64,000 nt of DNA from Paenibacillus sp. PCH8 (GCF_002968835.1 NZ_PKQK01000003.1:372001-436000); one strand, 5' to 3'; shown: positions 42,359-52,309, counted from the stretch's first letter. Translations and numbers: made by a program. Notes: generated from the sequence alone by a model not told the origin.

Positions 42359-43774
42359 TTAACGGGAGATGATGTGGATCGGGTGACCCATAACCAATTC
42401 CGCAGCTTCCATCACGATTTCGCCCAAAGTTGGGTGAGCGTGAATAGTGAGAGCCAGATCTTCCAAAGTAGCACCCATCTCAATTGCAAGACCAAGCTCA
42501 GCAATCAGGTTGGAAGCTTCAATACCTACAATTTGGCAACCCAATACGAGGCCGCTTTCTTCGTCAGCTACGATTTTCACGAAGCCTTCAGCGTGGTTCA
42601 AAGATACAGCACGGCCGTTACCCGCATAAGGGAATTTGCCTGCTTTTACTTTGTAACCTTTTTCTTTAGCTTCTTTTTCAGTGTAACCTACGCTGGAACA
42701 TTCTGGATCTGTGAACACAACAGCTGGCATACATTTGTAGTCAACTACAGATGGTTGTCCTGCGATTGCTTCAGCAGCCACTTTGCCTTCATAAGAAGCT
42801 TTGTGTGCCAGAGCCAGACCAGATACGATATCACCGATTGCAAAGATTTGCGGGATGCTAGTACGGCCTTGGTTGTCAACTTTAACGAATCCACGCTCGT
42901 CAACGTCTACACCGATCATGTCCAGACCAAGCTCACCATCCGTATTTGGGCGACGTCCTACAGTAACAAGCAGGTAATCTGCAGTTACTTCTTTGGATTC
43001 ACCGTTTACGGAATATTTCACAGTTACATCTTTATCCGTTTGCTCAGCACTTTCAGCTTTTGCACCCGTTACGATTTCGATGCCTGTTTTCTTCATGTTT
43101 TTAGCCACAAGGCTAGTCATGTCTTTATCAAAACCTGGCAATACTGTATCCAAACCTTCAATGATTGTTACTTTTGCACCGAATTTGGAGTACATTTGAC
43201 CAAGCTCGGCACCAATATAACCGCCACCGATAACGATCATGCTTTTTGGTACTTCAGGCAAGTTCAAAGCTTCTGTCGAAGACAGAATACGTCCGCCAAA
43301 CGGGAAAGGTTTCAGTTCGATTGGACGGGAACCTGTTGCGATGATGGCATTTTTGAAACGGTAACGCGGAGATTCGTGATCATTGAATACACGCGCTTCG
43401 TTTTCGTTAATGAACATGCACTCACCATTGAAAACTTCTACTTTGTTGCCTTTGAGCAGACCAGCTACGCCGCCAGTCATTTTCTTAACAACGCCGTTTT
43501 TGAATTCTTGAGTTTTGCTAAAGTCTACTTTTACGTTCTCAGCAGAGATACCAAAAGCCTCACCGTGAAGTGCAGACTCATATTGGTGCGCAGCCGAGAT
43601 CAGGGCTTTGGATGGGATACATCCGCGGTTCAAACAAACGCCGCCCAGTTCGGATTTGTCTACGATCAATACGCTTTGGCCCAATTGAGCAGCGCGGATG
43701 GCAGCTACATAGCCACCAGGTCCTGCACCAATTACTAATGTGTCGATATCTAGAGAAGCGTCGCCTACTACCAT
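42359..43774 (-). CDS. lpdA: Dihydrolipoyl dehydrogenase (E3)
   Basis: A 471-residue flavoprotein disulfide reductase, the E3 of the pyruvate dehydrogenase complex. The FAD fold '[19 protein letters not shown]' is at residues 12-30, the redox disulfide is C47/C52 in '[15 protein letters not shown]', NAD binding is '[21 protein letters not shown]', and the C-terminal '[16 protein letters not shown]' holds the active-site histidine. It reoxidises the lipoyl groups of PdhC. The ATG follows GGAGGTGTAAGAT and sits 3 bp after the pdhC stop, so it is the last gene of the operon. The plus strand here is also open over a long stretch, which I regard as a compositional shadow. Confidence 0.97.
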   Translation of the reverse strand: MVVGDASLDIDTLVIGAGPGGYVAAIRAAQLGQSVLIVDKSELGGVCLNRGCIPSKALISAAHQYESALHGEAFGISAENVKVDFSKTQEFKNGVVKKMTGGVAGLLKGNKVEVFNGECMFINENEARVFNDHESPRYRFKNAIIATGSRPIELKPFPFGGRILSSTEALNLPEVPKSMIVIGGGYIGAELGQMYSKFGAKVTIIEGLDTVLPGFDKDMTSLVAKNMKKTGIEIVTGAKAESAEQTDKDVTVKYSVNGESKEVTADYLLVTVGRRPNTDGELGLDMIGVDVDERGFVKVDNQGRTSIPQIFAIGDIVSGLALAHKASYEGKVAAEAIAGQPSVVDYKCMPAVVFTDPECSSVGYTEKEAKEKGYKVKAGKFPYAGNGRAVSLNHAEGFVKIVADEESGLVLGCQIVGIEASNLIAELGLAIEMGATLEDLALTIHAHPTLGEIVMEAAELVMGHPIHIISR

Positions 43775-43777
43775 ATC

Positions 43778-45100
43778 TTACACCTCCATAACAAGCAGCT
43801 CAGGGTTAGCGAGCAACTGTTTAATGTAATTCATAAAGTTTTGTGCTGTTGCGCCATCGATGATACGGTGGTCAAAGCTCAGGGAAAGAGCCATTACAGG
43901 TGCTGCAACGATTTCGCCGTTTTTAACCACTGCTTTTTCGCTGATGCGTCCTGTTCCTAGAATAGCAACTTCAGGGAAGTTGATGATTGGAGTGAAGAAC
44001 ATACCGCCAGCAGAACCGATGTTACTGATGGAGATTGTACTTCCTCTCATTTCGTTAGCGCTCAATTTACCTTCACGGCCACGAGCTGCCAGATCACGGA
44101 TGGAATCAGCGATCATCCAGATGGATTTACGATCCGCATCTTTGATAACAGGAACGATCAGGCCGTTGTCTGTATCTGTAGCGATACCGATGTTGTAGTA
44201 TTTTTTGTAAACAATTTCGTTCGCTTCTTCATCAATCATAGCGTTCAGAGCCGGGAATTGGCGGGAAGCCGCAACCAGTGCTTTAACGATGAATGGCAGA
44301 TAAGTAACTTTTGTTCCTTTTTTCTCTGCAATTGGTTTCATACGAGTACGGAAAGCAACCAACTCAGTCACGTCTACTTCGTCCATGATGGTAACGTGTG
44401 GTGCTGTGTAAGCCGATTTAACCATTGCATTAGAGATCGCTTTACGGATACCTTTGAATGCTACGCGCTCTTCTTCAAGGTGTTGAGCAGCTGCAGCTGC
44501 TGGTGCTGCTGATTTTTTCTCTTCTTGAGCCGAAGCTTCGGAAGAAGTTGCCGCTGCGGATTGACCGCCACCATTTTTGAAGGATTCAACATCCTCTTTG
44601 GTTACTTTACCGTTGTTGCCAGTACCGTTAACCTGTGTGATGTCTACACCTTGTTCGCGAGCAAACTTGCGCACGCTTGGTGTTGCCAGAACGTCTTGGG
44701 CAGATACTGCCGGAACGCTGTTATTGCCGCCTTCTTTAGCTGCATCCGAGCTGGAAGCTGCAGAAGAAGAACCACTTGTATCAGCTCCGCCTTGAGCTGC
44801 GTCTTTCTCTTGCTCGCCTTGATCGCCAGCAGGAGCGTCGTCTTGCTCAGGAAGTTCGCCTTCTGCATCGATGATGGCTACAACTTCGCCAACGTGGCAG
44901 ACTTGACCGTCTTTAGCAAATACTTCTGTGATTGTTCCATTTACCGGACAAGGTACTTCAACAACCGCTTTGTCGTTCTGTACTTCCATAATGATATCGT
45001 CGTCAGTTACTTTATCACCGACTTTGATGTGCATCTTGATGATTTCGCCTTCGTGTAGGCCTTCGCCTAGTTCAGGGAATTTATATTCAAATTTAGCCAA
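43778..45100 (-). CDS. pdhC: Pyruvate dehydrogenase E2, dihydrolipoyl acetyltransferase
   Basis: A 440-residue E2. The lipoyl domain (about residues 1-78) carries the lipoylated lysine K44 in '[11 protein letters not shown]'. An Ala/Ser/Asp-rich linker leads to the E3-binding domain ('[23 protein letters not shown]', in part), another linker, and the catalytic domain ending '[26 protein letters not shown]' with the HxxxDG active site. The start is TTG 45100, eight bases after AAGGAGG; upstream in-frame ATGs have no ribosome site. It forms the core of the complex. It lies between pdhB (120 bp upstream) and lpd (3 bp downstream). Confidence 0.96.
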   Translation of the reverse strand: MAKFEYKFPELGEGLHEGEIIKMHIKVGDKVTDDDIIMEVQNDKAVVEVPCPVNGTITEVFAKDGQVCHVGEVVAIIDAEGELPEQDDAPAGDQGEQEKDAAQGGADTSGSSSAASSSDAAKEGGNNSVPAVSAQDVLATPSVRKFAREQGVDITQVNGTGNNGKVTKEDVESFKNGGGQSAAATSSEASAQEEKKSAAPAAAAAQHLEEERVAFKGIRKAISNAMVKSAYTAPHVTIMDEVDVTELVAFRTRMKPIAEKKGTKVTYLPFIVKALVAASRQFPALNAMIDEEANEIVYKKYYNIGIATDTDNGLIVPVIKDADRKSIWMIADSIRDLAARGREGKLSANEMRGSTISISNIGSAGGMFFTPIINFPEVAILGTGRISEKAVVKNGEIVAAPVMALSLSFDHRIIDGATAQNFMNYIKQLLANPELLVMEV

Positions 45101-45276
45101 CTGAAAAACCTCCTTGATTATGTGCTCAATCCTGAAAACAACCCTTAACTCCAAGAAACAACTGTTACTGCTAATGCAAATAACTGTTACTCAAGGGGCT
45201 AATGGCTGTTTACAGTGCAGCTTGCGCTGCGGTGTGAATCACCATACTGCGCCTTGCGGCATGTCAGATGATTAAA

Positions 45277-46254
45277 TTAGAAATTAAGGACTTTGTTAAC
45301 CGCAGCAACGATACGTGCCGGGTTAGGCAGCCATGAATCTTCGATTTGTGCAAAAGGATATACAGTATCCGGACCAGCTACACGCAGAACCGGTGCTTCC
45401 AGGTGCAGGATTGCTTTTTCATTGATTTGGGCAATGACTTCAGCTGCAACACCTGCGCTCTTTTGAGCTTCTTGTACAACAATTGCACGGTTTGTTTTCT
45501 TAATGGAAGCAACGATGGTATCGATGTCGATCGGGCTAACCGTACGAAGGTCGATAACCTCAACTTTGATTCCTTGTTTTTCGAGTTCATCTGCAGCTTT
45601 CACAGAAGTGTGAACCATCATACCGTAAGTAATGATCGTAACATCAGAACCTTCACGGACAACGTTCGCTTTACCCAATTCAACAACGTAATCTTCTTCG
45701 GGCACTTCTGCACGGAAAGCATGGTACAGGTTCAAGTGCTCCATGAAGAATACAGGGTCGTTATCGCGAATGGAAGCGATCATCAGACCTTTTGCATCGT
45801 AAGGGTTAGAAGGAATAACCACTTTGATACCTGGCGTTTGCGTAAGCAGACCTTCCAGGGAATCTGTGTGCAATTCTGCCGCTTTTACTCCACCACCGAA
45901 AGGTGTACGGAATACGATTGGAGAATGGTACTTACCACCGGAGCGGAAACGCATACGAGCAGCTTGCACTACCATTTGGTCAAGGGCTTCGAAGATAAAA
46001 CCAACGAATTGGATCTCAGCAACCGGACGGAAGCCTTGTACACCCAAACCTACAGCCAGACCACCGATAGCGGATTCAGCCAGTGGAGTATCAAATACAC
46101 GCTCTTCGCCAAACTCTTTTTGCAGACCTTCCGTTACACGGAAAACGCCGCCTACATTACCTACGTCTTCACCGAAAAGCAGAACGTTAGGATCACGTTT
46201 CAGCTCCACGCGAAGCGCATCACGGATTGCTTCTTTCATGTTCATTTGTGCCAT
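45277..46254 (-). CDS. pdhB: Pyruvate dehydrogenase E1 beta subunit
   Basis: A 325-residue E1 beta subunit. '[32 protein letters not shown]' is the typical start (in part), with '[20 protein letters not shown]', '[21 protein letters not shown]' and '[19 protein letters not shown]'. With PdhA it binds thiamine diphosphate and decarboxylates pyruvate, reductively acetylating E2. ATG 46254 is preferred, with GGAGG about 11 bases before; ATG 46263 leaves only two bases. The gene lies about 100 bp after pdhA and 180 bp before the pdhC start; the latter gap has no terminator. Confidence 0.97.
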   Translation of the reverse strand: MAQMNMKEAIRDALRVELKRDPNVLLFGEDVGNVGGVFRVTEGLQKEFGEERVFDTPLAESAIGGLAVGLGVQGFRPVAEIQFVGFIFEALDQMVVQAARMRFRSGGKYHSPIVFRTPFGGGVKAAELHTDSLEGLLTQTPGIKVVIPSNPYDAKGLMIASIRDNDPVFFMEHLNLYHAFRAEVPEEDYVVELGKANVVREGSDVTIITYGMMVHTSVKAADELEKQGIKVEVIDLRTVSPIDIDTIVASIKKTNRAIVVQEAQKSAGVAAEVIAQINEKAILHLEAPVLRVAGPDTVYPFAQIEDSWLPNPARIVAAVNKVLNF

Positions 46255-46355
46255 TTGCTTCATTTCCTCCTTAAACATTGACAGTTCACATTTGAATTCA
46301 TACATGTATACCGGGACATCGGTGTCGCGGATGTTTATGCTTTATCGGAAAAAAC

Positions 46356-47423
46356 TTATTGGAAGTCAGCTTTTTGCTCTTCCAAGTGCTTAGGCGTTTG
46401 TTCGAACATGCTGTCGATCAAGCCTGAAATCGTCATTTTCTCGGTTTTTTCCGCTTTTTTGATCTCTTCATTTACTTTCGCTTTTGCTTCTTCTTTCACA
46501 CGTGCTGTATCTTCTTCAGTCCAAAGACCTTTTTTCTCCAGATATTTAGCAAAACGTGCGATAGGATCTTTAGCATTCCATTCTACCTCTTCTTCTTTTG
46601 TACGATACTTGGAAGCATCATCCGAAAGGGAGTGAGGACGGAAACGGTAAGTTACTGCTTCGATCAAAGTCGCGCCTTCTCCGTTACGTCCACGTTCAGC
46701 AGCTTCCTGAACCGCTTTGATAACAGCGAAGATGTCCATACCATCAATTTTAACACCTTTGATACCTGCTGCTACCGCTTTGTGAGCGATGGACAGAGCT
46801 GCTGTTTGTTTAGCAAAAGGAGTTGTGATGGCATAACCATTGTTTTGTACAAAGAAAATCACAGGCAGTTTATACACACCAGCGTAGTTCAGACCTTCAT
46901 AGAAGTCACCTTCAGAAGAACCGCCATCACCTGTGTAAGCAATAACAACTTGTTTTTGTTTTTTTAATTTGTAACCCATAGCGATACCCATTGCGTGCAG
47001 GATTTGTGCACCAATGATGATTTGTGGCATCAAAACATTAACGCCATCCGGGATTTGTCCACCATGTTGGTGTCCACGGGAATACAAGAATGCTTGATAA
47101 AGAGGAAGTCCATGCCATACGAGTTGCGGAATGTCACGATAGCCAGGACATACAAAGTCTTCTTTTTCAATTGCAAATTCACTACCAACCATTGTAGCTT
47201 CTTGACCAGATACTGGAGCATAGAAACCAAGACGACCTTGACGGCCCAAGTTCACTGCACGGTCATCCCAAGTACGGGTAAATACCATGCGGTACATAAT
47301 TTCTTTTAATTGATCATCGGAAAGTTTAGGCATCATGTCTTTATTGACAATTTCGCCGTCAGGAGACAGCACGGACAGAGCTTCTACATCCTCTGTATAC
47401 ACTTCATAAGGAACCTTGCTCAT
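46356..47423 (-). CDS. pdhA: Pyruvate dehydrogenase E1 alpha subunit
   Basis: A 355-residue E1 alpha subunit. The thiamine diphosphate motif 'GDGGSSEGDFYEGLNYAGVYKLPVIFFVQNNGYAITTP' (in part) begins with GDG and ends with NN, and the phosphorylation-loop region 'YRFRPHSLSDDASKYR' is intact. 'MSKVPYEVYTEDVEALSVLSPDG' begins the protein at ATG 47423 after GAGGTGAAGAAAAAA. It heads the operon pdhA-pdhB-pdhC-lpd, which feeds acetyl-CoA into the citric acid cycle and fatty acid synthesis. A good sigma-A promoter lies about 60 bp upstream. Confidence 0.97.
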   Translation of the reverse strand: MSKVPYEVYTEDVEALSVLSPDGEIVNKDMMPKLSDDQLKEIMYRMVFTRTWDDRAVNLGRQGRLGFYAPVSGQEATMVGSEFAIEKEDFVCPGYRDIPQLVWHGLPLYQAFLYSRGHQHGGQIPDGVNVLMPQIIIGAQILHAMGIAMGYKLKKQKQVVIAYTGDGGSSEGDFYEGLNYAGVYKLPVIFFVQNNGYAITTPFAKQTAALSIAHKAVAAGIKGVKIDGMDIFAVIKAVQEAAERGRNGEGATLIEAVTYRFRPHSLSDDASKYRTKEEEVEWNAKDPIARFAKYLEKKGLWTEEDTARVKEEAKAKVNEEIKKAEKTEKMTISGLIDSMFEQTPKHLEEQKADFQ

Positions 47424-47478
47424 TTTTTTCTTCACCTCAACAAAAAATTTGAATATCAAGTTCCGCTGTTATAATATT

Positions 47479-47508
47479 ATTATACACCTGTTTCACTGCA
47501 TACGTCAA
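47479..47508 (-). promoter_or_regulatory. Sigma-A promoter of the pdh operon
   Basis: On the minus strand TTGACG (complement of 47503-47508) and TATAAT (complement of 47479-47484) are separated by 18 bases; TG immediately precedes the -10. It is about 55 bp before the pdhA start. Confidence 0.8.
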
Positions 47509-47678
47509 AGAAATCCGTAATTATTTTATGTTTCCTGTCGGATTGTATGTATAACAGGGGTTTAATATTGGTATAACAGCATAATACATGTCTGCTTGTT
47601 TGACCTATCCCCGCACAAGGGTAATCTTACCGTATTGCGCGGTCGAATGCAAAAATCAACCGAGAAAGGTGACGTTTT

Positions 47679-48413
47679 ATGACGGATTCCCGCTATTTGA
47701 AACGCACGATTGTGAAGGAAGAGATCGAGAGTCAATATCTTGGAGAGAAACGCACTCTCCGCATTTATCTTCCTCCGGGATATAACGAACTGCTTAGCTA
47801 CCCTGTCGTTTATTGTCAGGATGGCGAAGAATTTTTTAATTTTGGACGAATTGCTACAACAGCTAACCGTATTATTTTGGACGAAGGAGCCGAACCTTTC
47901 ATTATTGTAGGGGTTCAGGTGGATGTATCTGTAAGAACTCAGGAATATGCTCCTTTTGGAGATCGGTTCAAGGCATATACCACTTGCTTCGCTGAAGAGA
48001 TTATTCCCTATATAGAAGAGAAATATCCTGTGCGCCGTTCTCCGCAAGAACGGATACTAGCCGGGGACTCGCTCGGTGGAAGTGTTTCGCTTCATCTCGC
48101 TCTGTTATATCCGGAACTGTTTACACGTGTTATCAGCATGTCCGGTGCCTTCTATTCTGCTTCTCAGGAAATCTACGCCGCAGCTGAAGACCTGTCCTGG
48201 CTTTCGATCTGGATGATCGTGGGTCTGCAGGAGACTGCTTTTGCAGCAGACACAGGTACGTATAATTTCGTGCAATTAAACCGGGATACCCGGGATTTGC
48301 TTGAAAAGCGTGGGGCTCTCGTATCCTACCAGGAGAAAGACGGGAATCACCAGTGGGGCTTTTGGCAGAATGAACTGCCTGATGCATTGCTTTATTTTCT
48401 TCAGGAAAGATAA
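47679..48413 (+). CDS. Esterase-family alpha/beta hydrolase
   Basis: A 244-residue alpha/beta hydrolase of the esterase D/YbbA (enterochelin-esterase-like) family. The nucleophile S131 sits in 'ILAGDSLGGSVSLHLALLYPELF', and the likely catalytic histidine is H224 in 'EKDGNHQWGFWQNELPDALLYFL' (in part). The front has 'RTLRIYLPPGYNELLSYPVVYCQDGEEFF'. No signal peptide is visible, so it is cytosolic, as for siderophore-ester hydrolases of Bacillus; the substrate is not determined. The ATG follows GAAAGGTGACGTTTT. It is a single gene, divergent from pdhA, with a terminator behind it. Confidence 0.9.
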   Translation: MTDSRYLKRTIVKEEIESQYLGEKRTLRIYLPPGYNELLSYPVVYCQDGEEFFNFGRIATTANRIILDEGAEPFIIVGVQVDVSVRTQEYAPFGDRFKAYTTCFAEEIIPYIEEKYPVRRSPQERILAGDSLGGSVSLHLALLYPELFTRVISMSGAFYSASQEIYAAAEDLSWLSIWMIVGLQETAFAADTGTYNFVQLNRDTRDLLEKRGALVSYQEKDGNHQWGFWQNELPDALLYFLQER

Positions 48414-48439
48414 ATAAATGAATATGATCCATTCCAACA

Positions 48440-48464
48440 GGCGGTCGAAAGACCGCCATTGTTT
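48440..48464 (+). terminator. Intrinsic terminator of the esterase gene
   Basis: GGCGGTC at 48440-48446 and GACCGCC at 48451-48457 pair across GAAA; the sequence ATTGTTTCC follows. The stem is strong, the T tract moderate. Confidence 0.8.
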
Positions 48465-48579
48465 CCTTAACATATGATACCGCTTACAATTATAATCTGA
48501 AAAAGAAGCAGGAAACCACGCTTGTTCGCTCCTGCTCCTTTGTCCGTTTACAAGGTAAGTATAAGATCGTATTTATTTC

Positions 48580-49050
48580 CTAGATTAATGAATGTTGCTC
48601 TTCAATCTGTTTCAACAAAACATCACAACCTGCATTCACCAGTTCATATACTTCTTCAAAATTCCCTGTGTGATATGGGTCAGGTACTTCCCTGAGCTTC
48701 TCATTCGGGAGCAAGTCCATCAACTTAATGATTTCCGCCTCAGCTCCACCAGGAATGCTGCGCACGTTATCCGCATTGGAATCATCCATGCATACAATGT
48801 AATCAAACTGCGTGAAGTCTTCGCTGGCGAATTGTCTTGCTGCCATATTGGCATATGAAATCTGGTAGGAATCCAGCAAATCCCGAGTTCCTTCATGTGG
48901 AGGTTTGCCAACGTGCCAGTTGCCTGTTCCCGCTGAGTCAACACGAATCTGATGTTCAAGCCCCTTCTTCAGGACCTTGTGACGCAGTACTGCTTCAGCC
49001 ATTGGTGAACGGCATATATTACCCAGACATACAAATAAAACGTGAATCAT
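48580..49050 (-). CDS. Low molecular weight protein-tyrosine phosphatase
   Basis: A 156-residue LMW-PTP. The P-loop 'VCLGNICRSPMAEAV' has the nucleophile C8 and R14, and the general acid D124 lies in 'EVPDPYHTGNFEEVY'. It removes phosphate from tyrosine residues; related Bacillus proteins act in stress resistance and polysaccharide control. No tyrosine kinase is adjacent. The start is one base after the stop of the TRIC-channel gene, and its ribosome site AAGGGGG lies within that gene, so the two are cotranscribed. Length is typical. Confidence 0.94.
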   Translation of the reverse strand: MIHVLFVCLGNICRSPMAEAVLRHKVLKKGLEHQIRVDSAGTGNWHVGKPPHEGTRDLLDSYQISYANMAARQFASEDFTQFDYIVCMDDSNADNVRSIPGGAEAEIIKLMDLLPNEKLREVPDPYHTGNFEEVYELVNAGCDVLLKQIEEQHSLI

Positions 49051-49051
49051 A

Positions 49052-49746
49052 TTAATCCCCCTTGCTTAACGTGCCTTGTAGCACCGGTGGTGTTGACTGT
49101 GCTATAACAATCTCTGGCTGTGGGTTGACGTTCCCCGATTGCACCAGTGAACGACGAGGCAGTTTCCATTTATAATGTACAGAACACATCCGGAAAAACA
49201 CAACGGCCGCAAAACAAAGTAATAGACTCGCATTGGTAGATAACCACCCCATACCTATGGCAAAACCGGCTGTCATTGCCCATACAGCATAAATTTCATC
49301 CCGTAATACAAGCGGTTTACGTCCAGCAAGCAGATCACGAATCACGCCGCCACCTATACCGGTCATCACTGCCGCCACAATAACCGCACTAATGGGATGT
49401 CCCATGTTCGCCGCGTATAAGGCTCCCTGAATCGCAAATGCTGCTAGACCAATTGCATCGAACAATGCTTCTGTTCGCTTCCAGTGACCAATCCACTTGA
49501 GCGGTAGTATAAACGCAATTGCCACAGATACCAAGGCCAGCATAATAAGTGATCCCTGACTCCATAATGTTGTTACAGGTATACCTATGAGTACGTTACG
49601 GATTATGCCCCTCCGAATGCAGTCACAAGTCCCAGCACCAGTACGCCCAAAATGTCGTATTCCTCTTCCATGGCCACGAAAGCACCTGACATTGCAAACG
49701 CGATGGTACCTATAATGCTGAATACTTCAAAAATGTGTAAGTCCAA
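49052..49746 (-). pseudogene. Trimeric intracellular cation (TRIC) channel family protein, frameshifted
   Basis: The 3' part (49052-49543 and upstream in frame) encodes 'LFDAIGLAAFAIQGALYAA' and 'TGIGGGVIRDLLAGRKPLVL', the second TRIC/UPF0126 repeat. Upstream in another frame, from TTG 49746, lies the missing first repeat: 'LHIFEVFSIIGTIAFAMSGAFVAMEEEYDILGVLVLGLVTAFGG' (in part). The two join if one G is added to the GGGG run (complement of 49608-49611), restoring 'TAFGGGIIRNVLIG'. The joined protein of about 231 residues has the normal two-repeat, six-to-seven-helix structure. Bacterial TRIC proteins conduct potassium or sodium. The single lost base at a homopolymer suggests a sequence error. 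Confidence 0.87.
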
Positions 49747-49929
49747 CCTGTTCAAACCTCACTTTTCAAGTCATCTCCGTGTCGCTCTAACCATTGTATC
49801 CGCGAGAACTGAAATTGTGCAACCACAATTTGTGGATTATACTGGTTTGGTGATTATATTTGTACAAGTTCAGAACCATATTCTTATAATAAATTATTTT
49901 TTCTCGGAATTTAGGAAGGATGAATTAAA

Positions 49930-50571
49930 ATGACGATGAAACGAATTGTTATTTTTACTGGCGGAAACCTCTCGGCTGAATTAATGGAGGAACTACGGGA
50001 AGATGATATGATTATCGCGGCTGATCGCGGGGCATTATTTTTGATTCAACATGGTGTACAGCCCCACATTGCTGTTGGAGACTTTGACTCTATTACTGAA
50101 GCGGAACAAACGATTGTTCGTAACAATAGCATTCAGTTCATTGCTTGTGACCCTGTTCATAAGGATCTTACAGATACGGAGATGGCTTTTGAGACGGCAC
50201 TTGATCATGAACCTTCTCACATCCTTATGTTAGGAGCAACAGGCACACGCATGGATCACACACTCGCCAATGTACATATTATGGTTCGCGCCATGCAGCA
50301 CCAAATTTCTTGTGCCATTCAGGATAAGCATAACTACATGACATTGACTACATCCAGAACTGTGGTTGAACACCGTGATTATACATATGTTTCTTTGCTA
50401 CCCCTGACTCACGAGGTTACAGGAATAAGTTTGGAAGGTTTCATGTATCCACTGGATCATGCTACCATTCGCATGGGACAATCTCTGGGCGTAAGTAATA
50501 AACTATTAGGTACCACAGGTACAATCACGATTGATAGCGGCATGCTATTGATTATTCAGAGCAAAGATTAA
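49930..50571 (+). CDS. thiN: Thiamine pyrophosphokinase
   Basis: A 213-residue thiamine diphosphokinase, which transfers pyrophosphate from ATP to thiamine. Typical motifs are 'IIAADRGALFLIQHGVQPHIAVGDFDSI', 'KDLTDTEMAFETAL' with metal-binding aspartates, 'LMLGATGTRMDHTLANV' and the C-terminal 'VSLLPLTHEVTGISLEGFMYPL' and 'SLGVSNKLLGTTGTITIDSGMLLII' (in part). It supplies the TPP sensed by the riboswitch of the thiamine operon 6 kb away. The ATG follows AGGAAGGATGAATTAAA. It is a single gene with its own terminator. Confidence 0.94.
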   Translation: MTMKRIVIFTGGNLSAELMEELREDDMIIAADRGALFLIQHGVQPHIAVGDFDSITEAEQTIVRNNSIQFIACDPVHKDLTDTEMAFETALDHEPSHILMLGATGTRMDHTLANVHIMVRAMQHQISCAIQDKHNYMTLTTSRTVVEHRDYTYVSLLPLTHEVTGISLEGFMYPLDHATIRMGQSLGVSNKLLGTTGTITIDSGMLLIIQSKD

Positions 50572-50650
50572 ACTTATTTGCAAGTTCATTCTTATTTATT
50601 ACGTTTTTGTAACCAATGATTTGAAGAAGTAAATAGATTGAAACATCACT

Positions 50651-50676
50651 AAGACCCTTGATTACCAAGGGTCTTT
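50651..50676 (+). terminator. Intrinsic terminator after thiN
   Basis: AAGACCCTTG at 50651-50660 pairs with CAAGGGTCTT at 50666-50675 across ATTAC, followed by a short T stretch. It separates thiN from the NlpC/P60 gene. Confidence 0.8.
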
Positions 50677-50811
50677 GCTATTTAGTCTAGGATTGTCATT
50701 CGTCAATGATTAATTTTTTGACATTTTTAATTGTATTTTAATAAACATACCCAAACGACTGTCGCATAAGGGATTCCACATACCTATCCAATTTCTAGGC
50801 TGTTACAAACC

Positions 50812-50820
50812 TGTTATACT
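50812..50820 (+). promoter_or_regulatory. Extended -10 promoter of the NlpC/P60 gene
   Basis: TGTTATACT at 50812-50820 is an extended -10 (TG-N-TATACT), about 45 bp before ATG 50867. No convincing -35 is seen at 17 bases. A second possible site, TTGACA at 50718-50723 with TAATAA 15 bases later, lies further upstream. Confidence 0.5.
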
Positions 50821-50866
50821 CGCTCTAGCAACTTAACGAAAACGAATTTTGGAGGTACTAACTATT

Positions 50867-51367
50867 ATGAAAACAAACATCTTTGTCCAAAAGGCCGTAA
50901 CCGTCGGGTTGTGCGCTACACTAGGTTTTGGAGCTGTATTAATGACTAACGCACCTGTTGCACAGGCAGCAACCGCTTCTGTATCTACAGGTCAACAAAT
51001 TGTTAACTATGGTAAGAAATTTACGGGTGTACCCTATGAGTTTGGTGCTTCAACAAATACAACCAAAGTTTTTGACTGCTCTTCTTTCATGAAATATATT
51101 TTCGAGAAGTATGGTGTAGACTTGCCGCGCACGTCCGTTAATCAATCCAAAGAAGGTTCGGCTGTGTCCAAAGCAAATCTGCGTGTTGGTGACCTTGTAT
51201 TCTTCTCCAGCGGCAGCCGTTCTACCGGCTCTAACGTGACACATGTCGGTGTGTACGCAGGAAATGGGCAAATTCTGCATACCTATGGATCTCCCGGTGT
51301 GACCCTCTCGGATCTGGACTCCGGTACTTGGAAGAGAACGTATGTTAAAGCTCGTCGCGTTCTTTAG
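50867..51367 (+). CDS. Secreted NlpC/P60 (C40) peptidoglycan endopeptidase
   Basis: A 166-residue secreted peptidase whose signal peptide ends at 'VAQA'. The C40 triad is visible: catalytic cysteine C71 in 'FDCSSFMKYIFEKYG', H126 in 'NVTHVGVYAGNGQ' and H138 in 'ILHTYG' (numbered from ATG 50849-frame minus six residues may shift by none; counted from ATG 50867). It cleaves gamma-D-glutamyl bonds in wall stem peptides. No LysM or SH3 domain is present, so it is a minimal single-domain enzyme. ATG 50867 follows TTGGAGGTACTAACTATT. It is a single gene with a terminator behind it. Confidence 0.93.
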   Translation: MKTNIFVQKAVTVGLCATLGFGAVLMTNAPVAQAATASVSTGQQIVNYGKKFTGVPYEFGASTNTTKVFDCSSFMKYIFEKYGVDLPRTSVNQSKEGSAVSKANLRVGDLVFFSSGSRSTGSNVTHVGVYAGNGQILHTYGSPGVTLSDLDSGTWKRTYVKARRVL

Positions 51368-51397
51368 AGAAGCATTTATACGAGATAACTAGTATGC

Positions 51398-51428
51398 AAA
51401 GGCCGGAGCCTATAATCCGGTCTTTTTT
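51398..51428 (+). terminator. Intrinsic terminator of the NlpC/P60 gene
   Basis: AAAGGCCGGA at 51398-51407 pairs with TCCGGTCTTTTTT at 51416-51428, giving a stem followed by six T residues. Confidence 0.9.
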
Positions 51429-51486
51429 ATTTTCACCCTCTTTTCCCCACACTCCAAACTGGATTTCCATGGAACCGGGAGGACGT

Positions 51487-52191
51487 TTAATTTTTGTCAT
51501 GAAGCATATAACCAATCCCCCGTACAGTATGAATCAATTTCACATTTCTTCCCTTGTCCACCTTATCCCTCAAATGTTTGATATACACGTCCACTACGTT
51601 GGTATCCATTGCAAACTCATACCCCCAGACTTTCCGCAAAATATCACTCCGAGTGCACGCTTCATTCACATGCAAAGCCAAAAATTCCAATAATTCATAC
51701 TCTTTTGGTGTTAGTGTCAAGTATTCACCCGACCGATTTACCCGCCTTGAACGTAAATTCATTCTAAGATCATGAACTACAATAACTTCTTCACTCTCTT
51801 GGGTTACATTAGCGAAAACACGTAATAAATTTCGTATTCTTGCCAGCATCACTTTCCAGTGAATGGGTTGCTCCAGCACATCATTAGCTCCGTAATCCAG
51901 CCATTCTACAATGAATTGAGGAGATGCTTTGGAGATAATAATCAGTAAAGGTGTGCTTGGGCTCTTGTTAATGAATTGTTTGAGCACAGACTTCTGCTCT
52001 TCCCTCTGATTAGATTCTTCCTCTTCCCTGTCAACCACGATGATGAGATTGATGTGTGACAACGCAGATTCAACCGATATATGTAGTTCAGACCATTCCT
52101 TTCGTTGTACCTCATACCCTTCGGCACATAATACGCCCTGAATAAGGCTGACCTGCTCCTCTACTCCAATTAACAGTATGGCTGTTTTCAC
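51487..52191 (-). CDS. Orphan OmpR-like regulator with atypical receiver domain
   Basis: A 234-residue protein. The C-terminal DNA-binding domain is a canonical OmpR winged helix ('LTLTPKEYELLEFLALHVNEACTRSDILRKVWGYEF' and 'DVYIKHLRDKVDKGRNVKLIHTVRGIGYML', both in part). The receiver is unusual: the acidic pocket near the N-terminus reads 'LLIGVEEQ' rather than 'LIVDDE'; D54 in 'LIIVVDREEEES' is in the phosphorylation position; and the conserved KP reads 'LEQP'. It may therefore be regulated without classical phosphorylation. No histidine kinase is adjacent. It follows thiF on the same strand, separated by a terminator. Confidence 0.87.
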   Translation of the reverse strand: MKTAILLIGVEEQVSLIQGVLCAEGYEVQRKEWSELHISVESALSHINLIIVVDREEEESNQREEQKSVLKQFINKSPSTPLLIIISKASPQFIVEWLDYGANDVLEQPIHWKVMLARIRNLLRVFANVTQESEEVIVVHDLRMNLRSRRVNRSGEYLTLTPKEYELLEFLALHVNEACTRSDILRKVWGYEFAMDTNVVDVYIKHLRDKVDKGRNVKLIHTVRGIGYMLHDKN

Positions 52192-52261
52192 TGTTCTTCA
52201 CCCGGCCTGTCTCTATCCCGCTGCTCACAGCAGGGTTGGTACAGTTATCATGCCGTAAAAC

Positions 52262-52295
52262 AAAAAAGTCCATTCCCTCGGTGGGAACAGACTTT
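52262..52295 (-). terminator. Intrinsic terminator of the thiamine operon
   Basis: AAAGTC (52265-52270) and GACTTT (52290-52295) with inner TTCCC and GGGAA form the stem; on the minus strand T residues follow. It lies 15 bp after the thiF stop. Confidence 0.88.
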
Positions 52296-52309
52296 GCATT
52301 AATTTTGAT

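Noticed and set aside
42374..43738. 454-codon open frame on the plus strand opposite lpd
   Set aside because: It is antisense to a fully conserved dihydrolipoyl dehydrogenase, has no ribosome binding site and an unnatural composition rich in C, F, S and T. It is a codon-bias shadow.
45155..45276. Possible regulatory RNA between pdhB and pdhC
   Set aside because: The gap has a few small complementary segments and a repeated AACTGTTACT, but no convincing terminator or known riboswitch.
45346..46281. 311-codon open frame on the plus strand opposite pdhB
   Set aside because: It is antisense to conserved pdhB and has the same shadow composition; no supporting start site.
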